This document shows, one piece after another, positions 1-9,500 of a DNA stretch of 49,670 bases. The stretch lies in IMG/VR virus record IMGVR_UViG_3300030099_004235, positions 1 to 49,670 of that record; one strand, written 5' to 3'. Position 1 is the stretch's first letter; the number at the start of each line of letters is the position of its first letter. The notes beneath the pieces were generated by a model. It saw nothing but the letters and a program-made list of their open reading frames with translations, was not told the DNA's origin and ran no database searches. The translations under genes were made by a program, and so were the position numbers. The stretch is from a virus.

Positions 1-136
1 ATCATCTACTCCTGCTGTAAAAACTATATATGGTAATGGATGTCCTGTTAAACCTAGAGGTGTAGATAATTCTAAAGCTACATTAGCAGACCAAATAGGT
101 AGTGGGAGTGCAAGTTTTGATGGTGATGATGATTAT
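1..136. repeat. Left copy of terminal overlap
   Basis: Bases 1-136 match 49535-49670 with three substitutions (positions 79, 80 and 106) and no indels. The reading frame is the same in both copies and encodes the linker and first strand of a LamG module. Two changes are silent and one gives Thr to Ala. This is best read as the overlap of a circular or terminally redundant genome carrying a minor population variant; a duplicated LamG linker is the alternative. Confidence 0.85.
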
Positions 137-1264
137 ATAGATTGTGGACTTATAGATTTTGATACTAATGATGTTTCAATAGTAGCTTGGTATAAAGCAA
201 ATGCCTTTGATGACCCAAATGCAGCAATAGTAAATAATAGAGATAGTAATACAGGTACAGGTAAAAAAGGAATACAAATTAGAGTAGATAGTGGAGGAGA
301 TGACATAGAGTTATTTACAGATTGTGGCAGTACTACTTTTTCAACAAAAACTGATTCATTTGTTCCTGTTGTAGGAGTATGGACACATGTTGCAGCTACA
401 ATAGATAGAAGTGCATTGCAAAGCTTATATATTGATGGAGTATTACAAGCTACTACTGATATTTCAGGGCAATCATCTGCAGATATAACAAATGCTGATA
501 ATTTTGTAATAGGCAGAGATGAGGGTTCTAATTTTTTTAATGGCAATATAGCTCAAGTAGGTGTATGGGTAGGCAGAGTATTAACTCAAGAAGAAATACA
601 AGAAATAAGTCAAAAACAATATTCAGAATTAACAACATCAGAAAAAACTAATATTGTATCTTGGTGGGGATTAGATTCTTTGCATGGACAAAATGCAGTT
701 GAAGATAAAAATGGAACAGAATCTTTAGGTAGTGAAATAGTTGTCAATGGTGAATTTACAGGAACTTTTGATACTACTCAAGATTATAGTAGTGATTTTG
801 ATTTAGTTACAGGTTGGAGAGTTCACACAGCAGGTTCAGGTGGTTCCCCTCATACTGCAACAGAAGGTGATAATAATGGAAGTCAAGCTGTAAGAATAAT
901 TTCTACATCTAGTTTAGCTACTAATTATATTAATGTTAGAAGTAGAGTAGCTTTTGAACTTACAGCAGGTACTTTATATAAACTGACATTTGATGCTAAA
1001 AAAGAAAGCACCTCAACCTTTATGAGAATAAAAACAGCAATAGGCTCAAATATAGCTTATCAAGCTGTTGCAGGAGGATTAGATGCTGAAGTAACATTAA
1101 CAGATACTATGACTACATATACATATTACTTTATACCAACAGTAACAGATACAGATTCATATATAGCTTTTGGAAGAAAATCAGGTGACAGTGCATCTAA
1201 TTTTACAATAGATAATATTTCATTAAAAATTGTAACAGGTTCTAATGTAGGAGTTTTATTATAA
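2..1264 (+). CDS. LamG adhesin, 3' part (continues the gene at 48753)
   Basis: The frame is open from base 2 to the TAA at 1262-1264 and has no start in the window, because the gene begins at 48753 on the other side of the terminal overlap. Joined, the protein would be about 681 residues. This part holds a LamG/concanavalin-like domain (strand-like stretches FDGDDDYIDCG, VSIVAWYK, WTHVAATID, LYIDGVL), then a jelly-roll carbohydrate-binding-like module beginning near IVVNGEF and ending FTIDNISLKIV. Such modules bind glycans, and in phages sit on tail spikes or fibres. The next gene starts at its stop codon (TAATG), so translation is probably coupled. Receptor binding is inferred from the domains. 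Confidence 0.8.
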   Translation, partial: SSTPAVKTIYGNGCPVKPRGVDNSKATLADQIGSGSASFDGDDDYIDCGLIDFDTNDVSIVAWYKANAFDDPNAAIVNNRDSNTGTGKKGIQIRVDSGGDDIELFTDCGSTTFSTKTDSFVPVVGVWTHVAATIDRSALQSLYIDGVLQATTDISGQSSADITNADNFVIGRDEGSNFFNGNIAQVGVWVGRVLTQEEIQEISQKQYSELTTSEKTNIVSWWGLDSLHGQNAVEDKNGTESLGSEIVVNGEFTGTFDTTQDYSSDFDLVTGWRVHTAGSGGSPHTATEGDNNGSQAVRIISTSSLATNYINVRSRVAFELTAGTLYKLTFDAKKESTSTFMRIKTAIGSNIAYQAVAGGLDAEVTLTDTMTTYTYYFIPTVTDTDSYIAFGRKSGDSASNFTIDNISLKIVTGSNVGVLL

Positions 1265-4200
1265 TGGCAACATCAATAGTATCAAATAATACAGCAGCAA
1301 CATTTCATAACTCTCCACAAAAAACAGGAGAGCCTGTAGATAGATTAAGTATATATTCAGGTAAAGCATTAGAGTTTGATGGAGTAAGTGATTATTTAGA
1401 TACTAATTTTGAAATTAGTGCAGATGCAAATGCTACTCCAAATTTAGACCATACTATTGCTATATGGGTAAAATTAAATGCTGGTGATACTAATATGGCT
1501 TTATTTACTTCAAGAAAAACAGCAGGTAGTTCTAATGTTGGAACAGGATTAGAAGTAAAAAGTAATAACAAAGCCAAAATGGCTGTTCAAAGTGGAACTA
1601 GTAAGGCAGAAGTAGAAGGAACAACAAATTTTGCAGACCTTCAATGGCATAGAGTTGTAGGAGTATGTGATAGGTCAGCTGGTACAATAAAAATATATGT
1701 AGATGGAGCTTTAGAAGGAACAACTTCGTCTGTATTAGCAGGAAGTGAAAGTCATTATAATAATAGAGAAATGGGTATAGGGGTTTTTGATGTTACTTTA
1801 GTGTCTGGTTTGTCTGGTTATTTTAATGGACTTTTATGTGATGCACAATTATGGCATAAATGTTGGAGTGAAGATGATGTAAGATATGATTATTTAAATC
1901 CTGAAAAATTAATAACAGACAATGCATCGGTAACAACAGGCATCACTGCTTCTGACTTAAAACTTTGGTATCCTATGAATGATACAGGAATAACTAATCC
2001 ACAAACAGTTGTATTTGATGGTGCTAATACAGGTGGATTAGAATCAACTATAACTCCACATTTAAATGATGATGGTAATTTTAATGGCAATAATTGGAGT
2101 ATTACAGCAGGTGATACAGGAGATTGGACAGGTCATACTTCTTCACAAACATCTATGACATTAACTAAAAATGGTACAGATACAGGTGATTTAAGATTAA
2201 ATTTGCAATCATCTATAAATTCAGGGATGTCATCAGATTTACAAGCAGGGGCATATTATAAATTTACACATACTGTCTCTACAACATCTAGTTTGCCAAG
2301 TTGGCAATTTAGGATAAATCATGGAAGTGGAACTACTACAAGAATATATGAAGGTACAAATAATGTTATATATTTTACAGCAGAATCAGCTAGTGTTTAT
2401 ATACAAGTTAGAAGTAATACTGATGGAGAAAACTTTACATTAAGCAATATAAGTTTAGCAAAAGTTAAACAGCCTTTTCATGCTACTACTACTTTTTTAG
2501 GTGATGAATTAGCTGTAAATGGAGATTTTGAATCTTCTATAGCATTTGCAAATGCTGATGATTCTTGGTATGATAAATCTGTAAATTCAGACCAAAACTT
2601 AACAGGTTCTGCTGATACATCAGACCAAAGAAATGGTTCACAATGTTTAAAATTAACTTTAGATGGTTCAACTTCAGGACATATTGCTTATTTTAGAGAT
2701 GATTATGAAGTTGGAAAAACTTACAAAGTATTATTTTTTATGAAAAAAGCTACTTCTGGAACTGTAAGAATAGGAGCTTCTACACTTTTAAGAAGTTTTA
2801 CTGTAGGAGATACAGGTAGTCAAACAATAACATCATCTTATACAGAATTTAGTACAACATTTACAGCAACCAATGAATCAATGAGAGTTAATATTAATAT
2901 TGCTGCTACTGATGGTGATGTAACTTTTATGGATGATTTTTCTATTAAAGAGGTAGGTATAGCAACAGGATGGACAGATGCAGACCAACAACAATATATA
3001 CCACAAACAGCATTTATGGATGGTTGTGTTAAGTTATTAGGACCAACAATTATTACAGCCAATACATCTCCTCATTATACATTAGATAGCACAGGAACAA
3101 CTACAAGTGGTACTGCATATTCAGTTTCTGCTTGGTTAATGAGAACTACAACACCAGGAGCTACAGATAATTATTTAATAGGTCATCTTGCTGCAGATAG
3201 AATATATTTTGCTAGTTCTACACAAGTATTTTGGAAAACAGATGATACAGGAACTACTATAAATCTTGGAGTTACATTAGAAGCTAATGTTTGGGAGTTT
3301 TGGACATTTGTTAGTGATGGTGGCACAAAAAGAATATATAGAAATGCTCAAGAATTAGTTACATCATCTCAATCTCCTAGCAATGGTTTTGATTATAGTC
3401 GCATAGGTGTTAGATTAGGACAAGAATCAGCTACTGGCTTTGAAGGTATAATAGATGAATTAGCTGTATGGGATACAGTTTTATCTCCCACAGAAGTAAC
3501 AGAATTGTACAATAATGGATTGCCATTAAATGCTACTAAACATTCTAAATACACAACAAGTGCATCAAATTTAAAAGCATATTGGAAAAACAATCATTTA
3601 AATAGTGAAGGTAAAATGAAAGACCAAGTTGGCAGTAATCATGCTACTATAACTGAAACAGGAGATAGTTTTGAAAAAATATTCTTTCAACAAGGAGTAA
3701 CAGCTAATCTATGCACACAAGGTTATTCTAATAATATAGTTCATCCTAGTAAAGGTGCTATACATTTCTTAGGACAAGAATATGCACAATTTCCAGGAGA
3801 AAGAATTATTAATCTAGATGGTGATTTTACTATAGAATTTTGGTTTAAAAAAACAGAAATACATGGGGCTGAATTAACTGATGGTATGTTATTTAGGTCA
3901 GGCAACAATCAAATAAGAATACCTACAGGTGTTTCAAGTGGTAAGATGAGTAGTATAAAATATCGTGATGCTAGTTCAGGTAGTGTAACTATGGCTATAC
4001 ATTCTGATAATAGGAAATCTATATATGAATGGAGTCATATTGCATTTGTAAGAGAATCAGGAACTTTAAAAATATATATAGATACAGCTACTACAGGTAA
4101 TGATACTTTATCTACTACAGGTCAAATGCAGATAAGTTTAATTGGTGCATATAGTATATCTGCAGGTCAAGTATATAAAGGTTTTTTAGATGATTTAAGA

Positions 4201-4275
4201 GTTTATGATAAAGCATTGTCAGCTAAAGAAATAACAAAAAATTATAAAAATGGCAAAAGCCAACATAAAAATTAG
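1264..4275 (+). CDS. Large multi-LamG/CBM-like adhesin or tail fibre protein
   Basis: A 1003-residue protein starting at the TAATG overlap with the preceding adhesin gene. It is built from repeated sugar-binding-like folds: a LamG domain near residues 30-215, two jelly-roll carbohydrate-binding-like modules (about 255-400 and 415-570, each ending in a motif like NISLAKV or FSIKEV), a second LamG near 610-770 (RIYRNAQEL, FEGIIDELAVWD) and a third near 850-1000 (FTIEFWFKK, LKIYIDTATTG, GFLDDLRVYD). There are no transmembrane segments and few charged or cysteine residues. It probably forms part of the host-recognition apparatus together with its neighbour. It ends in TAG, and the next gene follows after a good ribosome site. 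Confidence 0.75.
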   Translation: MATSIVSNNTAATFHNSPQKTGEPVDRLSIYSGKALEFDGVSDYLDTNFEISADANATPNLDHTIAIWVKLNAGDTNMALFTSRKTAGSSNVGTGLEVKSNNKAKMAVQSGTSKAEVEGTTNFADLQWHRVVGVCDRSAGTIKIYVDGALEGTTSSVLAGSESHYNNREMGIGVFDVTLVSGLSGYFNGLLCDAQLWHKCWSEDDVRYDYLNPEKLITDNASVTTGITASDLKLWYPMNDTGITNPQTVVFDGANTGGLESTITPHLNDDGNFNGNNWSITAGDTGDWTGHTSSQTSMTLTKNGTDTGDLRLNLQSSINSGMSSDLQAGAYYKFTHTVSTTSSLPSWQFRINHGSGTTTRIYEGTNNVIYFTAESASVYIQVRSNTDGENFTLSNISLAKVKQPFHATTTFLGDELAVNGDFESSIAFANADDSWYDKSVNSDQNLTGSADTSDQRNGSQCLKLTLDGSTSGHIAYFRDDYEVGKTYKVLFFMKKATSGTVRIGASTLLRSFTVGDTGSQTITSSYTEFSTTFTATNESMRVNINIAATDGDVTFMDDFSIKEVGIATGWTDADQQQYIPQTAFMDGCVKLLGPTIITANTSPHYTLDSTGTTTSGTAYSVSAWLMRTTTPGATDNYLIGHLAADRIYFASSTQVFWKTDDTGTTINLGVTLEANVWEFWTFVSDGGTKRIYRNAQELVTSSQSPSNGFDYSRIGVRLGQESATGFEGIIDELAVWDTVLSPTEVTELYNNGLPLNATKHSKYTTSASNLKAYWKNNHLNSEGKMKDQVGSNHATITETGDSFEKIFFQQGVTANLCTQGYSNNIVHPSKGAIHFLGQEYAQFPGERIINLDGDFTIEFWFKKTEIHGAELTDGMLFRSGNNQIRIPTGVSSGKMSSIKYRDASSGSVTMAIHSDNRKSIYEWSHIAFVRESGTLKIYIDTATTGNDTLSTTGQMQISLIGAYSISAGQVYKGFLDDLRVYDKALSAKEITKNYKNGKSQHKN

Positions 4276-4283
4276 GAGTATAA

Positions 4284-4643
4284 ATGGCACATTATGAAAT
4301 GTATATATGTTTAAACAAAGCAACTTATGAAAGTGCAATACCAAGTGTATTACAGCCTAAACTAGGTTGGAATAATTATACATACACAGATGATGGTGAG
4401 ATAGATACAACTACAGCTTATACTCCAACTTGGAAAGAAGCTACATTTAAAGGTAAGCTTGGTGCACCTAGAGAGTCTCATGATGGAGCATATATCATTG
4501 TTAAAGGAGAGTTTTCTATGTTAACAGGAGAACTATCAGCTATAACAAATTTAGGTGCTAGTTTAGCATATCCTAATAACTCAGTATTAACTAAAACAGA
4601 AGCACAAACATTAGCAAACTCATCAACATTTACTGGAGAATAA
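4284..4643 (+). CDS. Hypothetical late protein, 119 aa
   Basis: Starts 8 bases after the adhesin gene, with TAGGAG just upstream of the ATG. The product is soluble, rich in Thr, Tyr and Ala, and has no recognised motif (it begins MAHYEMYICLNKA). Its place between the adhesins and the membrane/lysis genes suggests a small virion or tail accessory protein, but no function is assigned. Confidence 0.65.
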   Translation: MAHYEMYICLNKATYESAIPSVLQPKLGWNNYTYTDDGEIDTTTAYTPTWKEATFKGKLGAPRESHDGAYIIVKGEFSMLTGELSAITNLGASLAYPNNSVLTKTEAQTLANSSTFTGE

Positions 4644-4644
4644 A

Positions 4645-5088
4645 ATGGCTTTAAGTAAAGAAGAAATATTAAAAAAGAAAAAAGAGAGGGCTGCAGCCAA
4701 AAGGCTTATGATAGATAAGCTTAGATTTTGGGTTGGTGTATTTTCTGTGCCTACTATACTTATTATGGCTTGTATGCTTATAGCAGCAGCCTATTATTTA
4801 GGTGAATCACAATTAGCTGTTGTGACTGGACTTATTTCTACTATTACAATAGGTTTAATTAATGTTCTTAATGGAATGGTAGTGCCACCTGCACCTGAAG
4901 ATCCATTGGCTGTTGTAGCTAAAGATCTAGTACATCATTTGCAAGACCAAGCTAATAAAGATATGGAAGTATCTATGGATAGAAATAAAATTAAAATTGG
5001 TGGTAATGGTGTAAAAATGGAGTCACAAACCCCTGAAAGTCCTTTGTGGGGAGATGATAAACCTATAAAAAAAAGAGGTAGAAAGTAA
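4645..5088 (+). CDS. Small membrane protein, holin-like
   Basis: 147 residues. A basic N-terminus (KKKKERAAAKR) is followed by two hydrophobic segments near residues 31-53 and 56-80, then a charged soluble tail ending KKRGRK. It starts 2 bases after the preceding stop and overlaps the next gene by one base (TAATG). Lying upstream of the endolysin with other small membrane peptides, it may be a holin or other lysis-related membrane protein. The long cytoplasmic tail is unusual for a simple holin. Confidence 0.55.
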   Translation: MALSKEEILKKKKERAAAKRLMIDKLRFWVGVFSVPTILIMACMLIAAAYYLGESQLAVVTGLISTITIGLINVLNGMVVPPAPEDPLAVVAKDLVHHLQDQANKDMEVSMDRNKIKIGGNGVKMESQTPESPLWGDDKPIKKRGRK

Positions 5089-5321
5089 TGTTATTTTTAG
5101 GATGGCTTTCATTGGTTAGTTTTACAGTTGGTGTAGGTGAATATTATAATTGTAAATATCCTAGAGTAGATGAAACTTATAGTAGTGAAGGATTTTTTTG
5201 TAACTGGGAAGATAGAGATTTTTATAAAGAAAATGGTAAGTGGATACTTACTCCTATAGACTCTACAGACAACTGTTTTGAAAAACAAGCTAGAAAAAAA
5301 TATTGGGAAAAAAGAAAGTGA
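5088..5321 (+). CDS. Small secreted or membrane-anchored Cys-containing protein
   Basis: 77 residues. It begins with a hydrophobic signal-like stretch (LFLGWLSLVSFTVGVG) followed by a polar domain with three cysteines and a basic C-terminus. The start overlaps the previous stop (TAATG) and the TGA stop overlaps the next gene (GTGA). A spanin-like or periplasmic role is possible from position and signal peptide; no family was recognised. Confidence 0.55.
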   Translation: MLFLGWLSLVSFTVGVGEYYNCKYPRVDETYSSEGFFCNWEDRDFYKENGKWILTPIDSTDNCFEKQARKKYWEKRK

Positions 5322-5428
5322 CTTTACTGATAGTTTTTGTTAAGAGTATTTTTTTAGCTATACCTATATTTTTAATATATATTGCAATAAAAATAAAATG
5401 GAAAGAGTGGTACAATGAAAAGATATAG
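5318..5428 (+). CDS. 36-aa single-pass membrane peptide
   Basis: A GTG start overlaps the preceding TGA stop by four bases (GTGA). The peptide is almost entirely hydrophobic (LLIVFVKSIFLAIPIFLIYI) and ends with a charged tail (KWKEWYNEKI), so it is a single-span inner-membrane peptide. It sits in the lysis cassette and may be a holin, antiholin or inner-membrane spanin-like component. Confidence 0.5.
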   Translation: MTLLIVFVKSIFLAIPIFLIYIAIKIKWKEWYNEKI

Positions 5429-5543
5429 TATATCAATGACATCTATGCCTTGTTTTTATATATCATCAGCTGTTAAATATGTTTTTAAAAAGGAGGAGAA
5501 AGATGATAGGTCATCTAACAAAGTTCAATCAGATAATAGATAA
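5415..5543 (+). CDS. Possible overlapping 42-aa ORF
   Basis: ATG at 5415 overlaps the end of the 36-aa peptide, and the frame runs into the start of the endolysin gene in another frame. The product begins MKRYSISMTS and has a charged C-terminal half. The strong AAGGAGGAG inside it is the ribosome site of the endolysin. Coding is uncertain; the stretch may only be a spacer. Confidence 0.25.
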   Translation: MKRYSISMTSMPCFYISSAVKYVFKKEEKDDRSSNKVQSDNR

Positions 5544-5991
5544 AGTTTTAAATCATGAAGGTGGATATGTAAATGATCCTACTGATCCTGGTGGTGAAAC
5601 AAAATATGGTATAAGTAAAAAAGCTTATCCAGATGTTAATATTAAAGACTTAACATTAGAAGATGCTAAAGCTATATATAAAAAAGATTATTGGGACAAG
5701 ACTAAAGTTGACTCTATACCTGATCAATTAAAGTACATTTATTTTGATATGTGCATTAATATGGGGCAAAGAACAGCTGTAAGAGTATTGCAAAATGCTG
5801 CTAATAATAAAAATTCTAAAGATATTGAAGTTGATGGATATATAGGTCCAAACACATTAAAAGCTATAGAAAAAGTAGAACATAAGAGAGCACAGTCTTA
5901 TAGAGTTATGTATTATGCTACATTAATAAAAAAGAAACCTAGCCTAGAAAAGTATTGGTATGGCTGGTTTAAAAGGTCTTTGGAGGTCTAA
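5503..5991 (+). CDS. Endolysin, GH108-type muramidase
   Basis: 162 residues from the ATG at 5503, chosen because AAGGAGGAG lies 5-6 bases upstream; the same frame is open further upstream but has no ribosome site there. The N-terminus has the GH108 signature around residues 17-38, with catalytic Glu19 in HEGGYVNDP and the following DPGGETKYGIS. The C-terminal half fits the peptidoglycan-binding domain usual for this family (VDGYIGPNTL). It cleaves the glycan strands of peptidoglycan at the end of infection. There is no signal peptide, so release should depend on a holin; a holin-like peptide begins at its stop codon (TAATG). Confidence 0.92.
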   Translation: MIGHLTKFNQIIDKVLNHEGGYVNDPTDPGGETKYGISKKAYPDVNIKDLTLEDAKAIYKKDYWDKTKVDSIPDQLKYIYFDMCINMGQRTAVRVLQNAANNKNSKDIEVDGYIGPNTLKAIEKVEHKRAQSYRVMYYATLIKKKPSLEKYWYGWFKRSLEV

Positions 5992-6137
5992 TGTTAGATA
6001 CATTAAAAACAGCAGGAGTTGGTATTGCAGGGAGTGCATTGCATTGGACAGAATATGTACCTCCTATTATGAGTGCACTGGCAGCTTTTGCTACCTTAGT
6101 ATATATGTTAATTAAAATAAATAAGGAACTTAAATGA
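5991..6137 (+). CDS. Holin-like 48-aa membrane peptide
   Basis: The ATG overlaps the endolysin stop (TAATG) and the TGA stop overlaps the next start (ATGA). It has a short amphipathic N-terminus, one central transmembrane segment (PPIMSALAAFATLVYMLIKI) and a short basic C-terminus, the plan of small class II/III phage holins. The position directly after the endolysin supports the call. It is the best holin candidate in the window. Confidence 0.65.
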   Translation: MLDTLKTAGVGIAGSALHWTEYVPPIMSALAAFATLVYMLIKINKELK

Positions 6138-6349
6138 TACAAGCAGTCTTAGTAAAAACATTGCTATCAAAGCTTTTGCCTTTGGTATTGAAAGAGATGA
6201 GTAAATCTATTAAACCTATGCAGGATTATGTATATAAGCCTAATGATGCAGATAAAAGAATTGACAAGTTAGAAATAGATAACTTTCAACTTAGAGAAAG
6301 AATAAATGAACTAGAAAAAAATGTATATCAAAACAAGGAGACAAAATGA
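6134..6349 (+). CDS. 71-aa protein with hydrophobic N-terminus and coiled coil
   Basis: Starts in an ATGA overlap. The first 20 residues are hydrophobic or amphipathic (AVLVKTLLSKLLPLVL), and residues about 40-66 form a heptad-rich coiled coil (RIDKLEIDNFQLRERINELE). This resembles an inner-membrane spanin subunit in layout, but no outer-membrane lipoprotein partner with a lipobox was found. It ends ATGA, overlapping the next gene. Confidence 0.5.
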   Translation: MIQAVLVKTLLSKLLPLVLKEMSKSIKPMQDYVYKPNDADKRIDKLEIDNFQLRERINELEKNVYQNKETK

Positions 6350-6555
6350 GTTTTTTAAAAAGTATGATAGCTGACAATAAAGAAGAAATTATTAACAAAA
6401 TATTTGATGATAAGTTGCAGAAAAAAATTGTTGATAAATTAAATGAAAATCATGACATTCCTTTTATATCAGAAAAAACAGAAGAAAAAGTATTAAATGC
6501 TATTTATGACTCTATTGAAGATGTTGTAAAAAATGCAATGATAGAAAAGCTTTAA
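6346..6555 (+). CDS. 69-aa charged hypothetical protein
   Basis: Coupled on both sides: it starts inside the previous stop (ATGA) and ends at TAATG of the next gene. A mostly helical acidic and lysine-rich protein (DNKEEIINKIFDDKLQKKI) without cysteines or membrane segments. No family recognised. Confidence 0.55.
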   Translation: MSFLKSMIADNKEEIINKIFDDKLQKKIVDKLNENHDIPFISEKTEEKVLNAIYDSIEDVVKNAMIEKL

Positions 6556-9500
6556 TGCCAACAAGAGTTTATACTATATCCAACTTTAGTGGTGGGGCTA
6601 ACAGCAAAGCAGATCCATCTGCAATAGAAGAAAATGAAGCTGCAAGTTTAGTTTCTTTTCTTCCTAGTAGGAAAGGGAAGTTAAAACTTGCAGGTCGTTT
6701 TATTAATGCTAATGTTATAGGTGATGTTGACTTGCCTGCTGATGGTAGTGATGTTTCAGAAAGTGCTACTTTTACAAATAATGATGGAATAAAATTAGAA
6801 GCTGCATCTGATACATTGCAAAATTCTGGCTATGGATTATATTATTTTAATCATGAAAAAACATCAATTTCATCTACTAATGTCTTAGAGGTTAATGGTG
6901 TTCCAACACAAGTTGATGGTGGTATAAACTATTGGGTAGTACAAGATAATAGATATGTTAAAATATATGATGGACATAATAACAAATGGCTACAAACACG
7001 AATAGATATAGGTGCTGGAGATAGTAGTTATCCTTATGTGAAGCCAATATATTTCTTTGCTGAAAATGCTTTAAGGGCAACATCAGCACCTATATTTGAT
7101 ACAACATTTCAAAGAAGATTTTTTGGCTATATTGAAAGAAAACTATTTGGCTATACTGGTACAAATACAGATTTTTGGATTAATCATAAAAGATGGTATA
7201 TAGATACAGCTAAAATATTAACTCCTTCAGCATCTACTTACAGTCAAACTTTAGGATCTGAAGCTCCAGGAAAAGTTGTCATGGAGACTATTGACACAGA
7301 TAGTGTTACAGCTCCTGGCTTAGATGGAACAGATGGAATTGAATTTACAGTAGGTATAGATACAGGGACAGGCACATGGTTAGCTCAAGATTATACTTTT
7401 TATATATCTTATATATATGATGGTAGTCAAGAATCAAATGTTTATAATATGGGAACTGTAACTATAAATGATGATAAAACAATTTTATATACTTGTTTAT
7501 ATATTGTTTATTCTGATGCAGATGATGCCAATGATGATAATACAGGTATTGATGTTTCTGCAGATGGTGCAAAAATGAATCCTAGAATAACAGGTGGTAG
7601 AATTTATTTTTCTGATCCAGAAGATGGAAATGGAATATTGTATCATTTAATGGACTTTGATTATTCTGAAGGTTGCAGAAAATCAGGAGAAGAAGCTTTT
7701 ACTTCTTGGACACAAATTACAGCAGGTAGAAAATTTAAATGCCCAAATGTAAGCAATATAACAACAGATGGATTTTCTTTTGATGATCCTCCTAAGTTTT
7801 TAACATATGAAGACATTAATGGATACAAACCATTTGAATCATTAGATGCTAGTTATTCTACTATGGCTATAGTTGGTAAAAGAGCATATATAGGAAATGT
7901 AATAGTTAATGGTGTTAGACATAATGATAGAATCATGAGATCACCTATAAATTTAGATGGCAAACCTCAATATGATACATTTCCTGAATCACATTTTATA
8001 GATATTGGTGCAGATGATGGTGATGCTATAGTTAAGCTTTTGGCAGCTGGTGACAAGCTAATGGTTTATAAAACAGCCTCTACATCTGTATATAATGTAG
8101 GAAAATTTGGTGGTGAGTTTGTAGAACATGTATATTATTATAATGGTATAAAACATCCAACACAAGCTACAAATACATCATTTGGACCTGTATGGGTCAA
8201 TCCTGATGGCTGTTGGATATATTTAAATGGAGAGTTAAGAAATTTAATAGAAGATAAATTAGTTTCATCAGATGATGTATCTTCTTATGCATCAAGAATG
8301 AAATGGGTTATAGATGACAATGACCCTAAGTCTATCCCTTCAATTGGTTATTTGCCTAGATATAGACAGCTTATTGTAGGATTAAATATACATCATGAAT
8401 CAACAGTTAATAATGATTGTTGGATATATTCATTTGATACAAATTCTTGGAGTTTAGGAGTTAATTCTTTACAAACAAGATCACATACTAGTAACTTTAT
8501 TAATTCTAGATCAGGACAATTATATGCTTTAAGTTCAGCTTATAATTTTACAAATGGAGGGTCTGAAGTTATATATGATGGTTCTGCTAGTGCACCAGCT
8601 GATACTGGAGGAAATAAGCTTGGAGCTAAGCAATTATTTATATGGGATGGAACTCCATGCAAAAAAGCTGAAGCTGCATTAGTTACAAAAGAAATAAATT
8701 TTGGAGATCCAAATGTAGTTAAAAAAGTTTACAAGGTAGGATTAACATTTAAAACTGATTCTGCAACTAATTTAAAAGCATATTATGCTATAAATGGAAA
8801 TGATACAATAGGAGAAACTTTTGAAAATAACAAAGGTCTAAATAATAGTAGTGGTATAATTGAGGCAGATAGTGATGCAATGGTTACTCAAAAGGCTGTT
8901 AGCTATGCTCCAGGATATTGGACTCCTAAATATAATGGCACTTCTTATGTTACACATATTCCTCAAACTTTATTATCTGACAGTACATTTTCTTCTGGAT
9001 GGACAGTTGCTGGTGATGCAAGTATAGATAGTAATCAAATATTTTATGATTTTAGTGCTGAGTCTCCAACCTTTGGCTCAGCTGCATATACTATAGGTTC
9101 AAATACTATAATAGCAGGACAAGAGTATACATTGGCTTTTGATGTAAGTGTTAATACTGCTACAATAATTATAAAAGATAGTACAGGTAGCACTACTTTT
9201 GTCAATGCAGCAAGTTACACAACAGGATCTAAAAGTGCAACATTTACTCCTACAGCCAATGCTAATGGTATTATGATTTATTTTACAACTGGAGGAGCAG
9301 CAGATACTAGAGTTGATAATGTTGTTTTAAGTGGTCCTGTAGGAATATTGGTTGGAATGTGGAATAATTCTAGTAGTTTGCAATTGTTAAAATTGCCAAA
9401 TGGCATTATTACACATATAGCAGGATTTAAAACTGATACATTTCAACCTCCAAACAATAATAAAGTTTTAATAAAGTTTAATTCTTTAATTAGAAATGGA

